The notes beneath the pieces were generated by a model. It saw only the letters and a program-made list of their open reading frames with translations, ran no database searches and was not told the origin of the DNA. The translations under genes were made by a program, and so were the position numbers. Shown here piece by piece: positions 37,571 to 48,002 of a stretch of 64,000 bases of DNA (the first letter of the stretch is position 1; the number at the start of each line of letters is the position of its first letter). Source of the stretch: Microbacterium natoriense (GTDB lineage Bacteria; Actinomycetota; Actinomycetes; Actinomycetales; Microbacteriaceae); assembly GCF_030816295.1 (NCBI RefSeq), contig NZ_JAUSXV010000001.1:2852001-2916000 (forward strand), written 5' to 3'.

Positions 37571-37900
37571 TCAGATCGCGAAACCGAGCGCACGCATCAT
37601 GTCGCGCCCGTCGTCGGTGATCTTCTCCGGACCCCACGGCGGCATCCACACCCAGTTGATGCGGAAGCGGTCGACGACGTTGTCCAGAGCCTGCGCCGTC
37701 TGCTCCTCGAGCACGTCGGTGAGCGGGCAGCCTGCGCTGGTCAGCGTCATGTGGATGACGAGAGCATCGTTCTCGTCATCCCATGCGAGATCGTAGATGA
37801 GTCCGAGGTCGACGACGTTGATCCCGAGCTCGGGATCCATGACGTCCTTGAGAGCCTCGGTGACCTCGTCGTACTTCTGGTCCGTGAGGGTGGCTGTCAT
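37571..37900 (-). CDS. sufT: Fe-S cluster assembly factor SufT (DUF59/MIP18-like)
   Basis: A 109-residue protein with the DUF59 core: VMDPELGINVVDLGLIYD and MTLTSAGCPLTDVL, in which the Cys is the conserved cluster-handling residue. SufT proteins assist delivery of Fe-S clusters. It lies 9 bp downstream of sufC in the suf operon and is the last gene, the next one being a separate aminotransferase-like gene. Confidence 0.9.
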   Translation of the reverse strand: MTATLTDQKYDEVTEALKDVMDPELGINVVDLGLIYDLAWDDENDALVIHMTLTSAGCPLTDVLEEQTAQALDNVVDRFRINWVWMPPWGPEKITDDGRDMMRALGFAI

Positions 37901-37909
37901 GCGATCAGC

Positions 37910-38680
37910 CTACGCTTCGATCGGAGCGGCGGGGTCGAGGAAGCGGTCGTATCCCTCTTCCTCGAGGCGATCCGCGAGTTCGGGTCCGCCCTCTTCCACG
38001 ATCTTCCCTGCGACGACGACGTGCACGAAGTCGGGGCGGATGTAGCGGAGGATGCGCGTGTAGTGCGTGATGAGCAGCACACCGAGGCCGGTGGACTCCT
38101 TGGCGCGGTTGACGCCCTCGGAGACGATCTTCAGCGCGTCGACGTCGAGACCGGAGTCGGTCTCGTCGAGGATCGCGAACTTCGGCTTGAGCACCTCGAG
38201 CTGGAGGATCTCGTGGCGCTTCTTCTCGCCGCCGGAGAAGCCCTCGTTCACGTTGCGCTGAGCGAACTTCGGATCCATGCGAAGGTTGCCCATGGCAGCC
38301 TTGACGTCCTTGGTCCAGGAGCGGATCGAGGGCGCCTCGCCGTCGAGCGCGGTCTTCGCGGTGCGCAGGAAGTTGGTCACCGTGACCCCGGGGATCTCGA
38401 CCGGGTACTGCATCGCGAGGAAGAGTCCCGCGCGTGCGCGCTCGTCGACCGTCATCTCCAGCACGTCCTGGCCGTCGAAGGTGATGGAGCCGGAGGTCAC
38501 CGTGTACTTGGGGTGACCGGCGATCGTGTAGGCCAGGGTGGACTTGCCCGAGCCGTTCGGGCCCATGATGGCGTGGGTCTCGCCCGTGCTCATGGTGAGG
38601 GTGATTCCGTTGAGGATCGGGGTGGTCCCCGCCTCGGTCTCAACCGTGACGTGCAGGTCGCGGATCTCGAGAACAGACAT
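37910..38680 (-). CDS. sufC: Fe-S cluster assembly ATPase
   Basis: A 256-residue ABC-type ATPase that forms the SufBCD scaffold complex in the cytoplasm. Walker A is GPNGSGKSTL near residue 40, the signature is FSGGEKKRHEILQL, and Walker B is FAILDETDSGLD, the SufC-specific form. The gene follows a Rieske-type ferredoxin gene with the start only a base or so after its stop. ATP binding drives the conformational change that exposes the cluster-assembly site on SufB/SufD. Confidence 0.96.
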   Translation of the reverse strand: MSVLEIRDLHVTVETEAGTTPILNGITLTMSTGETHAIMGPNGSGKSTLAYTIAGHPKYTVTSGSITFDGQDVLEMTVDERARAGLFLAMQYPVEIPGVTVTNFLRTAKTALDGEAPSIRSWTKDVKAAMGNLRMDPKFAQRNVNEGFSGGEKKRHEILQLEVLKPKFAILDETDSGLDVDALKIVSEGVNRAKESTGLGVLLITHYTRILRYIRPDFVHVVVAGKIVEEGGPELADRLEEEGYDRFLDPAAPIEA

Positions 38681-39007
38681 TCAGACTTCCTTCGTGACAG
38701 TCGGGTCGATGAGCACGTCGTCGCCGTCGATCTCGACGACGTAGACAGGGACGGGCTCGAAAGCAGGGAGGTTCTGGGGCTTGCCGGTGAGCAGCGAGAA
38801 CGCGGAGCCGTGAGCCCAGCATTCGACCGTGTCACCCTCGACGAAGCCCTCGGACAGGGAGATGTCACCGTGCGTGCAGGTGTCGCCGATCGCGTGGATG
38901 ACGCCCTCGGAGTCCTTGATGACGGTGATGGGAACGCCGGCGGGATCGACCCGCAGAGGCGTATCGGTCTCGAGATCGGCGACGCCGCAGACGCGTTCGG
39001 CGCTCAC
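38681..39007 (-). CDS. Rieske-type non-heme iron oxygenase ferredoxin
   Basis: A 108-residue Rieske [2Fe-2S] protein: CTHGDISLSEG and CWAHGSAFSLLTG supply the C-x-H and C-x2-H ligands. In actinobacterial suf operons such a protein stands between sufD and sufC and may donate electrons or clusters during assembly. GTG at 39007 overlaps the sufD stop by four bases. Confidence 0.88.
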   Translation of the reverse strand: MSAERVCGVADLETDTPLRVDPAGVPITVIKDSEGVIHAIGDTCTHGDISLSEGFVEGDTVECWAHGSAFSLLTGKPQNLPAFEPVPVYVVEIDGDDVLIDPTVTKEV

Positions 39008-40209
39008 GCGCTCACCTCCGCGAGCTCCGTCTCGATAGCGGCGAGCAACTCGCCCTCGAGGGCGGGGATGCCGAGGCGCTGCACGATGTCGGTGAGGAAG
39101 CCGAGCACGACCAGGCGGCGTGCCTCCTCCTCGGTGATGCCGCGTGCCTGCAGGTAGAACAGCTGCTCGTCGTCGAAGCGACCGGTGGCGCTGGCGTGGC
39201 CCGCGCCCAGGATGTCGCCCGTCTCGATCTCGAGGTTCGGGATCGAATCCGCGCGCGCACCCTCGGTGAGCACCAGGTTGCGGTTCGCCTCGTACGAATC
39301 GGTGCCCGTCGCGTCCTTGCCGATCAGCACGTCGCCGATCCAGACGCTGTGCGCGCCTTCGCCCTGCAACGCACCCTTGTACAGCACGTCGCCCTTGGTG
39401 TGGGCGCCCTTGTGATGCAGGTAGACCTGGCTCTCGAGGTGCTGCCCCGCGTCCGCGTAGGACAGACCGTAGAGGTATCCCTCCGCGCCGTTCCCCGCGA
39501 GTTCGACATTCGGGTTCACGCGGACGATACCGCCCCCGAAGCTGACGACGAAGTGCTTGAGGGTCGCGTCGGCGCCGACACGGGCCTGGTGGGCCGCCGT
39601 GTGGATCGCCTCGTCCTGCCACTGCTGCAGGCTCACCACGGACAGCGTGGACCCGTCGCGAGCGATGATCTCGACGTTCTGCGCGTACTGCGCCGCGCCC
39701 GTGTGCCGGAGCACCACTGTGGCCGAGCTGTGCTCGAGCGCCTCGATCACGATGTGCGCGTCGGCGCGACGGTCGGCTCCGAGTCCTGCGATCTCGAGGA
39801 GGATCGGCTCTGCGACCTCTTCCTCCCGCGGGATCCGGATGTGCAGCGCGTCCTTCGCGCCCTGCCACGCCACTGCCGCAGTCACGTCCTCGGCGAGGAA
39901 GACCTCGCCACGGGGCGCGTCGGCGGCCGTGAGGGGCGCGGCGAGATACTGCTCACCCGAGGTGAACGTGTAGCTCACGCCGTCGTTCGCCTCCGACACC
40001 GCGAAGAGCGGGGCGAGCTTCGCCACAGGGGTGTGCTTCCAATTGACCTCGCGACCGGAGGGAGAACCGAAGTCGGCCGGCTCGAAGGAGTGCGGCCGCT
40101 CGGAGCGCGTCTGCACCGGTACGAATCCGGCATCGGCCACCTGAGCGGCGGGGTCCACATGGGCGTTGTCGTGCTGCGCCTCGACGGGCGCGGTCGTAGG
40201 GGCCGTCAC
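39004..40209 (-). CDS. sufD: Fe-S cluster assembly protein SufD
   Basis: A 401-residue SufB/SufD-family protein with a right-handed beta-helix core; conserved segments are GHASATGRFDDEQLFYLQARGI and the GAHTKGDVLYKG strand, and the C-terminal helices end in AIETELAEV. It partners SufB and SufC. GTG at 40209 is the most sensible start (VTAPTTAPVE); an upstream extension would overlap sufB. It lies 34 bp downstream of sufB. Confidence 0.94.
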   Translation of the reverse strand: MTAPTTAPVEAQHDNAHVDPAAQVADAGFVPVQTRSERPHSFEPADFGSPSGREVNWKHTPVAKLAPLFAVSEANDGVSYTFTSGEQYLAAPLTAADAPRGEVFLAEDVTAAVAWQGAKDALHIRIPREEEVAEPILLEIAGLGADRRADAHIVIEALEHSSATVVLRHTGAAQYAQNVEIIARDGSTLSVVSLQQWQDEAIHTAAHQARVGADATLKHFVVSFGGGIVRVNPNVELAGNGAEGYLYGLSYADAGQHLESQVYLHHKGAHTKGDVLYKGALQGEGAHSVWIGDVLIGKDATGTDSYEANRNLVLTEGARADSIPNLEIETGDILGAGHASATGRFDDEQLFYLQARGITEEEARRLVVLGFLTDIVQRLGIPALEGELLAAIETELAEVSA

Positions 40210-40243
40210 TAGCCGACACTTCCAATCATCGTCAGAGGGACGG

Positions 40244-41662
40244 TCATCCCACACTGCCTTCCATGCCCATCTCGATGAGCTTGTTCAGTTCCATCGCGTA
40301 CTCCATCGGCAGCTCGCGCGCGATCGGCTCGATGAAGCCGCGCACGATCATCGCCATAGCCTCGTCCTCCGGCATGCCTCGGGACTGCAGGTAGAAGAGC
40401 TGCTCCTCGCTGACCTTCGACACCGTAGCCTCGTGGCCGAGCTGCACGTCGTCGACGCGGATGTCGATCGCCGGATACGTGTCGCTGCGCGACTTGGTGT
40501 CGACCAGCAGCGCGTCGCAACGCACCGTGTTCGCGGAGTGGTGCGCGTTGGCGTCCACTCGCACCTCACCGCGGTAACCGGCACGACCGCCACCGCGGGC
40601 GATCGACTTCGAGACGATCGACGACTGCGTGTACGGCGCCATATGGATCATCTTCGCGCCGGCATCCTGGTGCTGACCGGGACCCGCGAAGGCGACCGAC
40701 AGGGTCTCGCCCTTGGCGTGCTCGCCCATCAGGTAGATCGACGGGTACTTCATCGTCACCTTGGAGCCGATGTTGCCGTCGACCCACTCCATCGTGGCGC
40801 CCTCGTGGGCGACCGCGCGCTTGGTGACGAGGTTGTAGACGTTGTTCGACCAGTTCTGGATCGTGGTGTACCGAACGCGGGCGTTCTTCTTCACGATGAT
40901 CTCGACGACGGCCGAGTGCAGCGAGTCAGACTTGTAGATCGGCGCCGTGCAGCCCTCGATGTAGTGCACGTAGCTGTCTTCGTCCGCGATGATCAGGGTC
41001 CGCTCGAACTGGCCCATGTTCTCGGTGTTGATGCGGAAGTACGCCTGCAGCGGGATCTCGACATGCACGCCCTTGGGCACGTACACGAACGATCCTCCCG
41101 ACCAGACGGCGGTGTTCAGGGCGGCGAACTTGTTGTCGCCCGCCGGGATCACGGTGCCGAAGTACTCCTCGAAGAGCTCGGGATGCTCGCGCAGGGCCGT
41201 GTCGGTGTCCATGAAGATGACGCCCTGCTGCTCCAGGTCCTCGCGGATCTGGTGGTACACGACCTCCGACTCGTACTGCGCGGCGACGCCGGCGACGAGA
41301 CGCTGGCGTTCGGCCTCGGGGATGCCGAGGCGCTCGTACGTCTCGCGGATCTCAGCAGGAAGGTCTTCCCAGGACTGCGCCTGCTTCTCCGTCGAGCGGA
41401 CGAAGTACTTGATGTTGTCGAAGTCGATCTCGCTGAGGTCTGCACCCCAGGTGGGCATCGGCTTGCGGCCGAAGAGCTGGTACCCCTTGAGGCGGGTCTT
41501 CAGCATCCATTCGGGCTCGTGTTTGAGAGCCGAGATCCCGCGGACCACCTCTTCAGAGATCCCGCGCTTGGCGATGGCTCCAGCCGCATCTTCGTCATGC
41601 CAGCCGAATTCATACACCCCCAGGCTTTCGAGCTCCGGGCGGTCGATCAGCACATCCGACAT
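40244..41662 (-). CDS. sufB: Fe-S cluster assembly scaffold SufB
   Basis: A 472-residue scaffold on which new Fe-S clusters are built. [32 protein letters not shown] and [11 protein letters not shown], the last with the conserved Cys, are SufB hallmarks, and [22 protein letters not shown] is near the C-terminus. It is first in the operon sufB-sufD-Rieske-sufC-sufT. AAAAGGAG precedes the start; GTG at 41665 and ATG at 41662 are both possible and I use the ATG. The desulfurase sufS and sufU are not in the window. Confidence 0.96.
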   Translation of the reverse strand: MSDVLIDRPELESLGVYEFGWHDEDAAGAIAKRGISEEVVRGISALKHEPEWMLKTRLKGYQLFGRKPMPTWGADLSEIDFDNIKYFVRSTEKQAQSWEDLPAEIRETYERLGIPEAERQRLVAGVAAQYESEVVYHQIREDLEQQGVIFMDTDTALREHPELFEEYFGTVIPAGDNKFAALNTAVWSGGSFVYVPKGVHVEIPLQAYFRINTENMGQFERTLIIADEDSYVHYIEGCTAPIYKSDSLHSAVVEIIVKKNARVRYTTIQNWSNNVYNLVTKRAVAHEGATMEWVDGNIGSKVTMKYPSIYLMGEHAKGETLSVAFAGPGQHQDAGAKMIHMAPYTQSSIVSKSIARGGGRAGYRGEVRVDANAHHSANTVRCDALLVDTKSRSDTYPAIDIRVDDVQLGHEATVSKVSEEQLFYLQSRGMPEDEAMAMIVRGFIEPIARELPMEYAMELNKLIEMGMEGSVG

Positions 41663-41794
41663 CACACACTCTCCTTTTAGGTCCCAAACGGTGTCATCCG
41701 CCCCGACACACCTGATCCCCGTCGAGTCTGCGGGAGCGGGTGCCGCTGGTGGGCCCTCATCACCGGCGCTTCCATCGCGCCTAAACTGTCAGGG

Positions 41795-41851
41795 ATGAGT
41801 ACCGCAGTCTCGCGGCCATCCCAACATCCCGATTCTACAGGTTCCCTCTGA
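41795..41851 (+). CDS. Leaderless 18-codon small ORF upstream of ctaA
   Basis: TAAACT (41782-41787) is followed after 7 nt by ATG, the spacing that marks leaderless starts at many genes in this window. The frame encodes MSTAVSRPSQHPDSTGSL and stops at 41851, 44 bp before ctaA. It may be the true 5' end of the ctaA transcript and a regulatory leader peptide; no attenuator hairpin or codon run is obvious. ctaA itself has its own GGAGG ribosome site. This is a prediction from promoter spacing only. Confidence 0.35.
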   Translation: MSTAVSRPSQHPDSTGSL

Positions 41852-41895
41852 CATCCGGGCCGCCGTGTCTGCGTCCAGAGGGTTCCGGAGGTGCC

Positions 41896-43023
41896 ATGCC
41901 CGACGCAGCCGCTCCCGAATCCACCGCGACCGACGCCGGATTCCTGGGTCGAGTCCAGATTCTTGGTCCTCGTGCCTTCGGAACGCCGTTGCGGGTCCTC
42001 GCCTGGCTGTCGTTCCTCGCCGAGGTCGTGATCATCGGCACCGGGGGCGCAGTACGCCTCACCGGGTCGGGACTCGGATGCTCGGAGTGGCCCCTGTGCA
42101 CGCCCGATTCCCTCGTGCCGATCTACGCCGACCAGGGCGTGCACGGCCTGATCGAATTCGGCAACCGCACGATGACGGGCGTGGTCGGACTCCTCGCACT
42201 CGCAGTCCTGCTGCTGACGCTGCACGCGATCGGCGGACGCCGCCTCCTCGTGCGCGCCCTGTGGTTCGCGCTCGGCGGCATCGTCCTCGCCGTCGTGGTC
42301 TACATCGCCTCCGCGGCGATGGGTCCCGTCCTCGGTGCGGCTCTGATGTCCACGGCGCTGCTGCTCTCGGTTCTCGCCGGCGCCGTCGACTCCCTGCGCC
42401 GTACGACCCGGCGCCGCGATCTCGCGGTGCTCGCCTGGGTGACGCTGGTCGGGATCATGATGCAGGCCGTCGTCGGCGGGTTCGCGGTGATCAGCGATCT
42501 GAATCCGTTCATCGTCGGCTTCCACTACACATCCTCGCTGCTGCTCGTATGCGTGACCGCCGCCTATCTCGTGCGCATGTACGCCGAGCCCGGCCGGCGT
42601 GAAAGCGCGGTGCCGACGTGGTTCGCGGTCATGTCTCATGTGACAGGGGTCGCGCTGGCCGCGACCATCTTCTTCGGCGTTCTCACGACGGGCAACGGAC
42701 CGCACTCGGGCGACGCGAACATCGAGCGCGTGGGCTTCGACGCCACGATTCTCGCCCACGTGCACTCATGGCCCGGCTACATCCTCGCCACCCTGGTCGC
42801 CGTGCTCACTGTCGCTGCGTGGATGCTCAGGCTGAGGCCGCGCAGGTGGCTCCTGACCCTCGTCGTCGCGATCCTCGTGCAGGTGGGCGTCGGCGTATGG
42901 CAGGCCAGAGAGGGACTCCCCGAGATCCTCGTCGGGATCCACATGATCCTGGCCTCGCTCTCCGCTGCGGCGTACACCGTCGTCGTGTTGAACCTCAAGC
43001 GCCCGGTGGCGGAGAACAGCTGA
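41896..43023 (+). CDS. ctaA: Heme A synthase (COX15/CtaA)
   Basis: A 375-residue membrane enzyme with eight predicted helices that oxidises the methyl group of heme O to make heme A for cytochrome aa3 oxidase. IGTGGAVRLTGSGLGCSEWPLC holds the conserved external Cys pair (GCSEWPLC). EFGNRTMTG, HYTSSLLL, LAHVHSWPG and GIHMILASL supply the heme-ligand histidines. The ATG follows GGAGG. ctaB is found 580 bp further on the other strand. Confidence 0.95.
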   Translation: MPDAAAPESTATDAGFLGRVQILGPRAFGTPLRVLAWLSFLAEVVIIGTGGAVRLTGSGLGCSEWPLCTPDSLVPIYADQGVHGLIEFGNRTMTGVVGLLALAVLLLTLHAIGGRRLLVRALWFALGGIVLAVVVYIASAAMGPVLGAALMSTALLLSVLAGAVDSLRRTTRRRDLAVLAWVTLVGIMMQAVVGGFAVISDLNPFIVGFHYTSSLLLVCVTAAYLVRMYAEPGRRESAVPTWFAVMSHVTGVALAATIFFGVLTTGNGPHSGDANIERVGFDATILAHVHSWPGYILATLVAVLTVAAWMLRLRPRRWLLTLVVAILVQVGVGVWQAREGLPEILVGIHMILASLSAAAYTVVVLNLKRPVAENS

Positions 43024-43069
43024 GCGGCTCAGCCGACGCATAGCTCGCTCATCGGCGACGCCATGATCC

Positions 43070-43088
43070 GTCCGCCACAGTGGCGGAC
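43070..43088. promoter_or_regulatory. Perfect inverted repeat abutting a start codon
   Basis: GTCCGCCA (43070-43077) and TGGCGGAC (43081-43088) pair perfectly around CAG, ending one base before the ATG at 43089, with no clear ribosome site. It could be an operator or an mRNA hairpin limiting initiation. Confidence 0.35.
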
Positions 43089-43529
43089 ATGAACAAGTCC
43101 CTCACTCGCAGCATCGGCTTCTGGCTGCTCATCGTCCTGTCCCTCGCCACCGGCGCCGTGGGCGGCTGGCTGGTCAATTCGCAGCTGACCCGGATGACCA
43201 CCACAATCCTCAACGGGACCGCGACCGGCGTCGAGGTCTACGTCGGCCAGTCGCTCGCCGTGCTGGGGTCGGCCCTCATCGGCGCCGGCGTCCTCGGCGT
43301 CCTCATCGCCCTGGCGCTCGTCGCCGTGCGCTCGATCATCCCGGCCGCCGCTCCGGCGCCGCTGGAGCCGATCGACTGGAGCACGCCCGCCGCCGACGCC
43401 CCGCTCGATGAGGCCGCAGAGCGCACGGCTACGGGGGAGGCCGACCCCGAGGTCGTGGACGAATCCGCCCCCGTCACGGACCCGGCTGCGGTCGCCGACA
43501 GCGAGCTCGCCGACACGCGTCGCAGCTGA
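43089..43529 (+). CDS. Two-helix membrane protein of unknown function
   Basis: A 146-residue protein with helices at about residues 10-28 and 55-82 and an acidic, Ala/Pro-rich C-terminal tail after residue 90. I do not recognise a family. It lies between ctaA and the convergent ctaB, a position that could point to the respiratory chain but proves nothing. A hairpin abuts its ATG. An in-frame GTG at 43080 is an alternative start. Confidence 0.7.
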   Translation: MNKSLTRSIGFWLLIVLSLATGAVGGWLVNSQLTRMTTTILNGTATGVEVYVGQSLAVLGSALIGAGVLGVLIALALVAVRSIIPAAAPAPLEPIDWSTPAADAPLDEAAERTATGEADPEVVDESAPVTDPAAVADSELADTRRS

Positions 43530-43539
43530 CACAGACAAA

Positions 43540-43575
43540 GAGGCGGGACTCATCGATATCGATGAGTCCCGCCTC
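43540..43575. terminator. Bidirectional terminator between the small membrane protein and ctaB
   Basis: GAGGCGGGACTCATCGAT (43540-43557) and its exact complement (43558-43575) form an 18-bp inverted repeat with no spacer, flanked by AGACAAA and TGTCT. It separates convergent genes. Confidence 0.75.
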
Positions 43576-43602
43576 TGTCTCTTCTCAGTACGACAGCAGG
43601 CT

Positions 43603-44508
43603 TCAGAAGGGCAGCAGCGGGTCGATCGCGACCGCGACGAAGATGAGCGTCAGGTAGGTGATCGAGGCGTGGAAGACCCGCATCGGCCGCGCCTCGCCAC
43701 CGCGCACGGCGCGGTTGTAGAGACGGTGCGACTCGTAGATGAACCAGCCGCCGAAGACGAGAGCCGACACGGTGTAGACCAGGCCCATGCCCGCGATCGG
43801 CACGAGCAGCAGCGAGCAGGCGACCGTCGCCCACGCGTACAGGATGACCTGCAGGCCGACCTGCGACGCGTTGCGCGTGACGCCGAGCATCGGAACGTCG
43901 ACGTCGTCGTAGTCGTCCTTGTACTTCATCGACAGCGGCCAGTAGTGCGGCGGCGTCCAGAGGAAGATGAGGGCGAACAGGATGAACGCGGGCCAGTCCA
44001 GGGAACCGGTGACCGCCGCCCACCCGATCAGCACGGGGAAGCACCCCGCGATGCCGCCCCAGATGATGTTCTGCTCGGTGCGCCGCTTGAGGATGATCGT
44101 GTAGATCACCACGTAGAAGAAGATCGCGGATGCCGAGAGCACGGCTGCAAGCCAGTTGGTCGTGGCCCAGAGCCACACCGTCGAGAGGATCGCGAGCGTC
44201 CACGAGAAGATGAGCGCGCCTCGCGGGGTGATCTCGCCGGTCACGAGCGGCCGGTTCTCGGTGCGGTGCATGTGCGCGTCGATGTCGCGGTCGAGATACA
44301 TGTTGAACGCGGCCGCGGATCCCGCGCTCATCGATCCGCCGATCACCGTCGCGAGAACCAACCAGAGGTCCGGCATCCCGCCCTGGGCGAGGAACATGAC
44401 GGGGACCGTGGAGACCAGCAGAAGCTCGAGCACTCGCGGTTTCGTGAGGGCGACATAGGCCTTCACCGTGCGACCGATGGACTTCTTCACAACGGTCTGA
44501 TCAGACAT
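43603..44508 (-). CDS. ctaB: Heme O synthase (protoheme IX farnesyltransferase)
   Basis: A 301-residue UbiA-type prenyltransferase with about nine helices that adds a farnesyl group to heme [20 protein letters not shown] carries the first Asp-rich motif and [11 protein letters not shown] and [13 protein letters not shown] the second. Heme O goes to CtaA for conversion into heme A. GAGGAGG lies upstream of the ATG and a TAGACT box at 44562-44557 (minus) predicts a leader of about 42 nt. It is divergent from tkt. Confidence 0.95.
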   Translation of the reverse strand: MSDQTVVKKSIGRTVKAYVALTKPRVLELLLVSTVPVMFLAQGGMPDLWLVLATVIGGSMSAGSAAAFNMYLDRDIDAHMHRTENRPLVTGEITPRGALIFSWTLAILSTVWLWATTNWLAAVLSASAIFFYVVIYTIILKRRTEQNIIWGGIAGCFPVLIGWAAVTGSLDWPAFILFALIFLWTPPHYWPLSMKYKDDYDDVDVPMLGVTRNASQVGLQVILYAWATVACSLLLVPIAGMGLVYTVSALVFGGWFIYESHRLYNRAVRGGEARPMRVFHASITYLTLIFVAVAIDPLLPF

Positions 44509-44773
44509 CGTCGAGATCTCGATCGCCTCCTCAGCGCATGCATAGACAGCCCTTTCAGTCTACGGCACCCGTCGACGCCTCCCCGCCGTCGCCCGTGTTC
44601 TCACATCGGAATTCTGAGCGAGGTGAAGCGTTGTAAGACGATGTAACGAGGTGACACGCAGCGCTATGCTGAAATCACTCGCGCGCCCGGCGCTCAAGCA
44701 TCCCCATCCGTATCGTTGCGGACCGCGACAGTGCAATCCGGGCGCTCTCGAACTGTTGGAGAAGGGCTTCACC

Positions 44774-46873
44774 GTGTCGGAATTGCAGTGGGAAGAGATC
44801 GATCGGCGCGCGGTGGACACCGCACGCATTCTGGCTGCGGATGCCGTGGAGAAGGTCGGCAACGGCCACCCCGGCACCGCGATGAGCCTGGCGCCGGCGG
44901 CCTACCTCCTCTACCAGCGGGTGCTGCGTCATGACCCGACAGACACCGACTGGCTCGGCCGAGACCGCTTCATCCTGTCTGCGGGTCACTCCTCCCTCAC
45001 CCAGTACGTCGAGCTGTACCTCGGCGGCTTCGGGCTCGAGCTCGACGATCTGAAGGCGCTGCGCACATGGGGCTCCCTCACCCCCGGGCACCCCGAGTAC
45101 GGTCACACCAAGGGCGTCGAGATCACCACGGGGCCGCTCGGCCAGGGCCTGGCTTCGGCCGTCGGCTTCGCGTACGCCTCGCGCTACGAGCGCGGTCTGT
45201 TCGACCCCGAGGCGGCGGCCGGCACCAGCCCGTTCGACCACTTCATCTACGTCATCGCCGGCGACGGCGATCTGCAGGAGGGTGTGACCAGCGAGGCGTC
45301 CTCGCTCGCCGGACACCAGCAGCTCGGCAACCTCATCGCGATCTACGACTCGAACCAGATCTCCATCGAGGACGACACCAACGTCGCCTTCACGGAAGAC
45401 GTCGCTAAGCGCTACGAGTCGTACGGCTGGCAGGTTCAGGTCGTCGACTGGAAGAAGAGCGGCGAGTACGTCGAAGACGTCGCCGAGCTCCACGCCGCCA
45501 TCGAGGCCGCGCAAGGCGAGACCTCCAAGCCGTCGCTGATCATCCTGAAGACGATCATCGGCTGGCCGTCGCCCGGCAAGCAGAACTCGGGCAAGATCCA
45601 CGGCGCCGCCCTCGGCGCCGACGAGCTCGCCGCGACCAAGAAGGTCCTGGGCTTCGACCCCGAGCAGCACTTCGCCGTCGCCGACGACGTCATCGCCCAC
45701 ACCCGCGGGCTCGCAGCCCGCGCAGCCGAGGCCCGCGCGGCCTGGCAGGAGTCCTTCGACGCCTGGGCCGCCGCGAACCCCGAGCGCAAGGTGCTGCTCG
45801 ACCGCCTCGAAGCGGGCGAGCTCCCGGCCGACATCGACTCGGCTCTCCCCGTGTTCGAGGCCGGCAAGGACGTGTCGACCCGCGCCGCATCCGGCCAGGT
45901 CATCAACGCCCTCGCCGCCGAGCTCCCCGAGCTGTGGGGCGGATCGGCCGACCTCGCCGAGTCCAACCTCACCACGATCAAGGACGCGAAGTCCTTCATC
46001 CCCGCCGAGTGGTCGACCCACGAGTGGTCGGGCAGCCCCTACGGCCGCGTGCTGCACTTCGGCATCCGCGAGCACGCGATGGGCGCGATCGTCAACGGCA
46101 TCAAGCTGCACGGTCCGACACGTCCGTTCGGCGGCACCTTCCTCATCTTCAGCGACTACATGCGCCCCCCGGTGCGGCTCGCCGCGCTGATGGACATCCC
46201 CAGCATCTTCGTGTGGACGCACGACTCCGTCGCCCTCGGCGAGGACGGCCCCACGCACCAGCCGGTCGAGCAGATCGCGACCCTGCGCGCGATCCCCAAC
46301 TTCACGCTCGTGCGCCCGGCCGACGCGAATGAGACCGCGGCGGCGTGGCTGGAGATCCTCCGGCGCAACGGCGGCCCCTCGGGCATCGCGCTGACCCGTC
46401 AGAACATCCCGGTGTTCGCACGTGGTGAGGGCGCTGCATCCGGCGAGGTCTTCGCCTCGGCGTCGAACACGGCCCGCGGCGCCTACGTCCTCGCCGAGGC
46501 GCCGAACGGCACCCCCGACGTCATCATCGTGGCGACCGGCTCCGAGGTGCAGCTGGGCGTCGACGCCCGTGCGGCTCTCGCCGCCGAAGGCGTGAACGTC
46601 CGTGTGGTCTCCGCCCCGTCGCTGGAGTGGTTCGCCGAGCAGGACGAGGCCTACCGCGAGTCGGTGCTGCCGGCATCCGTCACCGCCCGTGTCTCCGTCG
46701 AAGCGGGCTCCGTCCTCAGCTGGCGCGGCATCGTGGGCGACCGCGGCCGCTCCGTCGGCATCGACCACTTCGGCGCATCCGCCGACTACAAGACCCTGTT
46801 CCGCGAGTTCGGCATCACGACCGAGGCCGTCATCGCCGCCGCCCGCGAGACCCTGGCCGCACAGGCCAACTGA
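44774..46873 (+). CDS. tkt: Transketolase
   Basis: A 699-residue thiamine-diphosphate enzyme of the pentose phosphate pathway that moves two-carbon units between sugar phosphates. [13 protein letters not shown] is the N-terminal signature, [12 protein letters not shown] the ThDP/Mg site, and [12 protein letters not shown] with the catalytic Glu is in the pyrimidine domain. GTG at 44774 follows GGAGAAGG and begins [18 protein letters not shown]; earlier in-frame starts add unconserved sequence. A TATGCT box at 44665-44670 would give a leader of about 100 nt. It starts the operon tkt-tal-pgi-zwf-opcA-pgl. Confidence 0.96.
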   Translation: MSELQWEEIDRRAVDTARILAADAVEKVGNGHPGTAMSLAPAAYLLYQRVLRHDPTDTDWLGRDRFILSAGHSSLTQYVELYLGGFGLELDDLKALRTWGSLTPGHPEYGHTKGVEITTGPLGQGLASAVGFAYASRYERGLFDPEAAAGTSPFDHFIYVIAGDGDLQEGVTSEASSLAGHQQLGNLIAIYDSNQISIEDDTNVAFTEDVAKRYESYGWQVQVVDWKKSGEYVEDVAELHAAIEAAQGETSKPSLIILKTIIGWPSPGKQNSGKIHGAALGADELAATKKVLGFDPEQHFAVADDVIAHTRGLAARAAEARAAWQESFDAWAAANPERKVLLDRLEAGELPADIDSALPVFEAGKDVSTRAASGQVINALAAELPELWGGSADLAESNLTTIKDAKSFIPAEWSTHEWSGSPYGRVLHFGIREHAMGAIVNGIKLHGPTRPFGGTFLIFSDYMRPPVRLAALMDIPSIFVWTHDSVALGEDGPTHQPVEQIATLRAIPNFTLVRPADANETAAAWLEILRRNGGPSGIALTRQNIPVFARGEGAASGEVFASASNTARGAYVLAEAPNGTPDVIIVATGSEVQLGVDARAALAAEGVNVRVVSAPSLEWFAEQDEAYRESVLPASVTARVSVEAGSVLSWRGIVGDRGRSVGIDHFGASADYKTLFREFGITTEAVIAAARETLAAQAN

Positions 46874-46889
46874 TCAAGGAGTCACGACA

Positions 46890-48002
46890 ATGAGCACCCC
46901 CACCGCAGATCTCGCAGCCGCCGGCGTCAGCATCTGGCTCGACGACCTCTCTCGCGCCCGCATCAACTCCGGCAACCTGACCGAGCTGATCGAGACGCGC
47001 AACGTCGTCGGCGTCACCACGAACCCGACGATCTTCGCGAACGCGATCACCAACCCCGACGACACGTCGTACGACGCGCAGGTCACCGAGCTCGCCGCAT
47101 CCGGCGCGACCGCGGAGGAGGCCGTGTTCGCGGCCACGACGCAGGACGTCGCCGCAGCACTCGACGTGTTCCGTCCCGTCTGGGAGGCGTCGAACCACGT
47201 CGACGGCCGCGTCTCGATCGAGGTCTCCCCCGATCTCGCACACGACACCGAGGGCACCGTGGCGCAGGCCAAGGAGCTCTGGGCGAAGGTCGACCGTCCG
47301 AACCTGCTTGTCAAGATCCCCGCGACGAAGGCCGGTCTTCCTGCCATCGCCCAGGCGATCGGCGCCGGCATCAGCGTCAACGTCACGCTGATCTTCAGCC
47401 TGGAGCGCTACGCCGAGGTCATCGACGCGTACCTGACGGGTCTCGAGACCGCGAAGGCCGCGGGCATCGACCTGTCGACCATCGAATCCGTCGCCTCGTT
47501 CTTCGTGTCGCGCGTCGACACCGAGACCGACAAGCGCCTGTCGGCGATCGGCACCCCCGAGGCCGAGGCTCTCAAGAGCAAGGCCGGCCTCGCGAACGCC
47601 CGTCTCGCATACGAGCTCTACGAGCAGACCTTCGCGGGCGATCGCGCCAAGGCTCTCCTCGAGGCCGGCGCGAACCTGCAGCGCCCGCTGTGGGCGTCGA
47701 CCGGCGTGAAGGACCCGGCGCTGCCCGACACGCTCTACGTCACCGAGCTGGTCGCGCAGGGCGTCGTCAACACGATGCCCGAGAAGACGCTCGAGGCCAC
47801 GTTCGACCACGGCGTGGTCACCGGTGACACCATCACGGGCGGCTACGAGGAGGCTCGCGCGGTCTTCGCCGGACTCGCGGAGCTCGGCATCGACTTCGCC
47901 GATGTCACCCAGGTTCTCGAGGACGAGGGCGTCGCCAAGTTCATCGATTCGTGGCACGATCTGCTCACCCAGGTCAAGGAAGGGCTCGAGGCGCAGCGAT
48001 GA
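46890..48002 (+). CDS. tal: Transaldolase
   Basis: A 370-residue transaldolase of the actinobacterial long type. [25 protein letters not shown] and the Schiff-base lysine in [11 protein letters not shown] are clear, as is [13 protein letters not shown] [11 protein letters not shown]. It transfers dihydroxyacetone units in the non-oxidative pentose phosphate pathway. AAGGAG precedes the ATG by about 8 nt. Its stop overlaps the pgi ATG. Confidence 0.96.
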   Translation: MSTPTADLAAAGVSIWLDDLSRARINSGNLTELIETRNVVGVTTNPTIFANAITNPDDTSYDAQVTELAASGATAEEAVFAATTQDVAAALDVFRPVWEASNHVDGRVSIEVSPDLAHDTEGTVAQAKELWAKVDRPNLLVKIPATKAGLPAIAQAIGAGISVNVTLIFSLERYAEVIDAYLTGLETAKAAGIDLSTIESVASFFVSRVDTETDKRLSAIGTPEAEALKSKAGLANARLAYELYEQTFAGDRAKALLEAGANLQRPLWASTGVKDPALPDTLYVTELVAQGVVNTMPEKTLEATFDHGVVTGDTITGGYEEARAVFAGLAELGIDFADVTQVLEDEGVAKFIDSWHDLLTQVKEGLEAQR

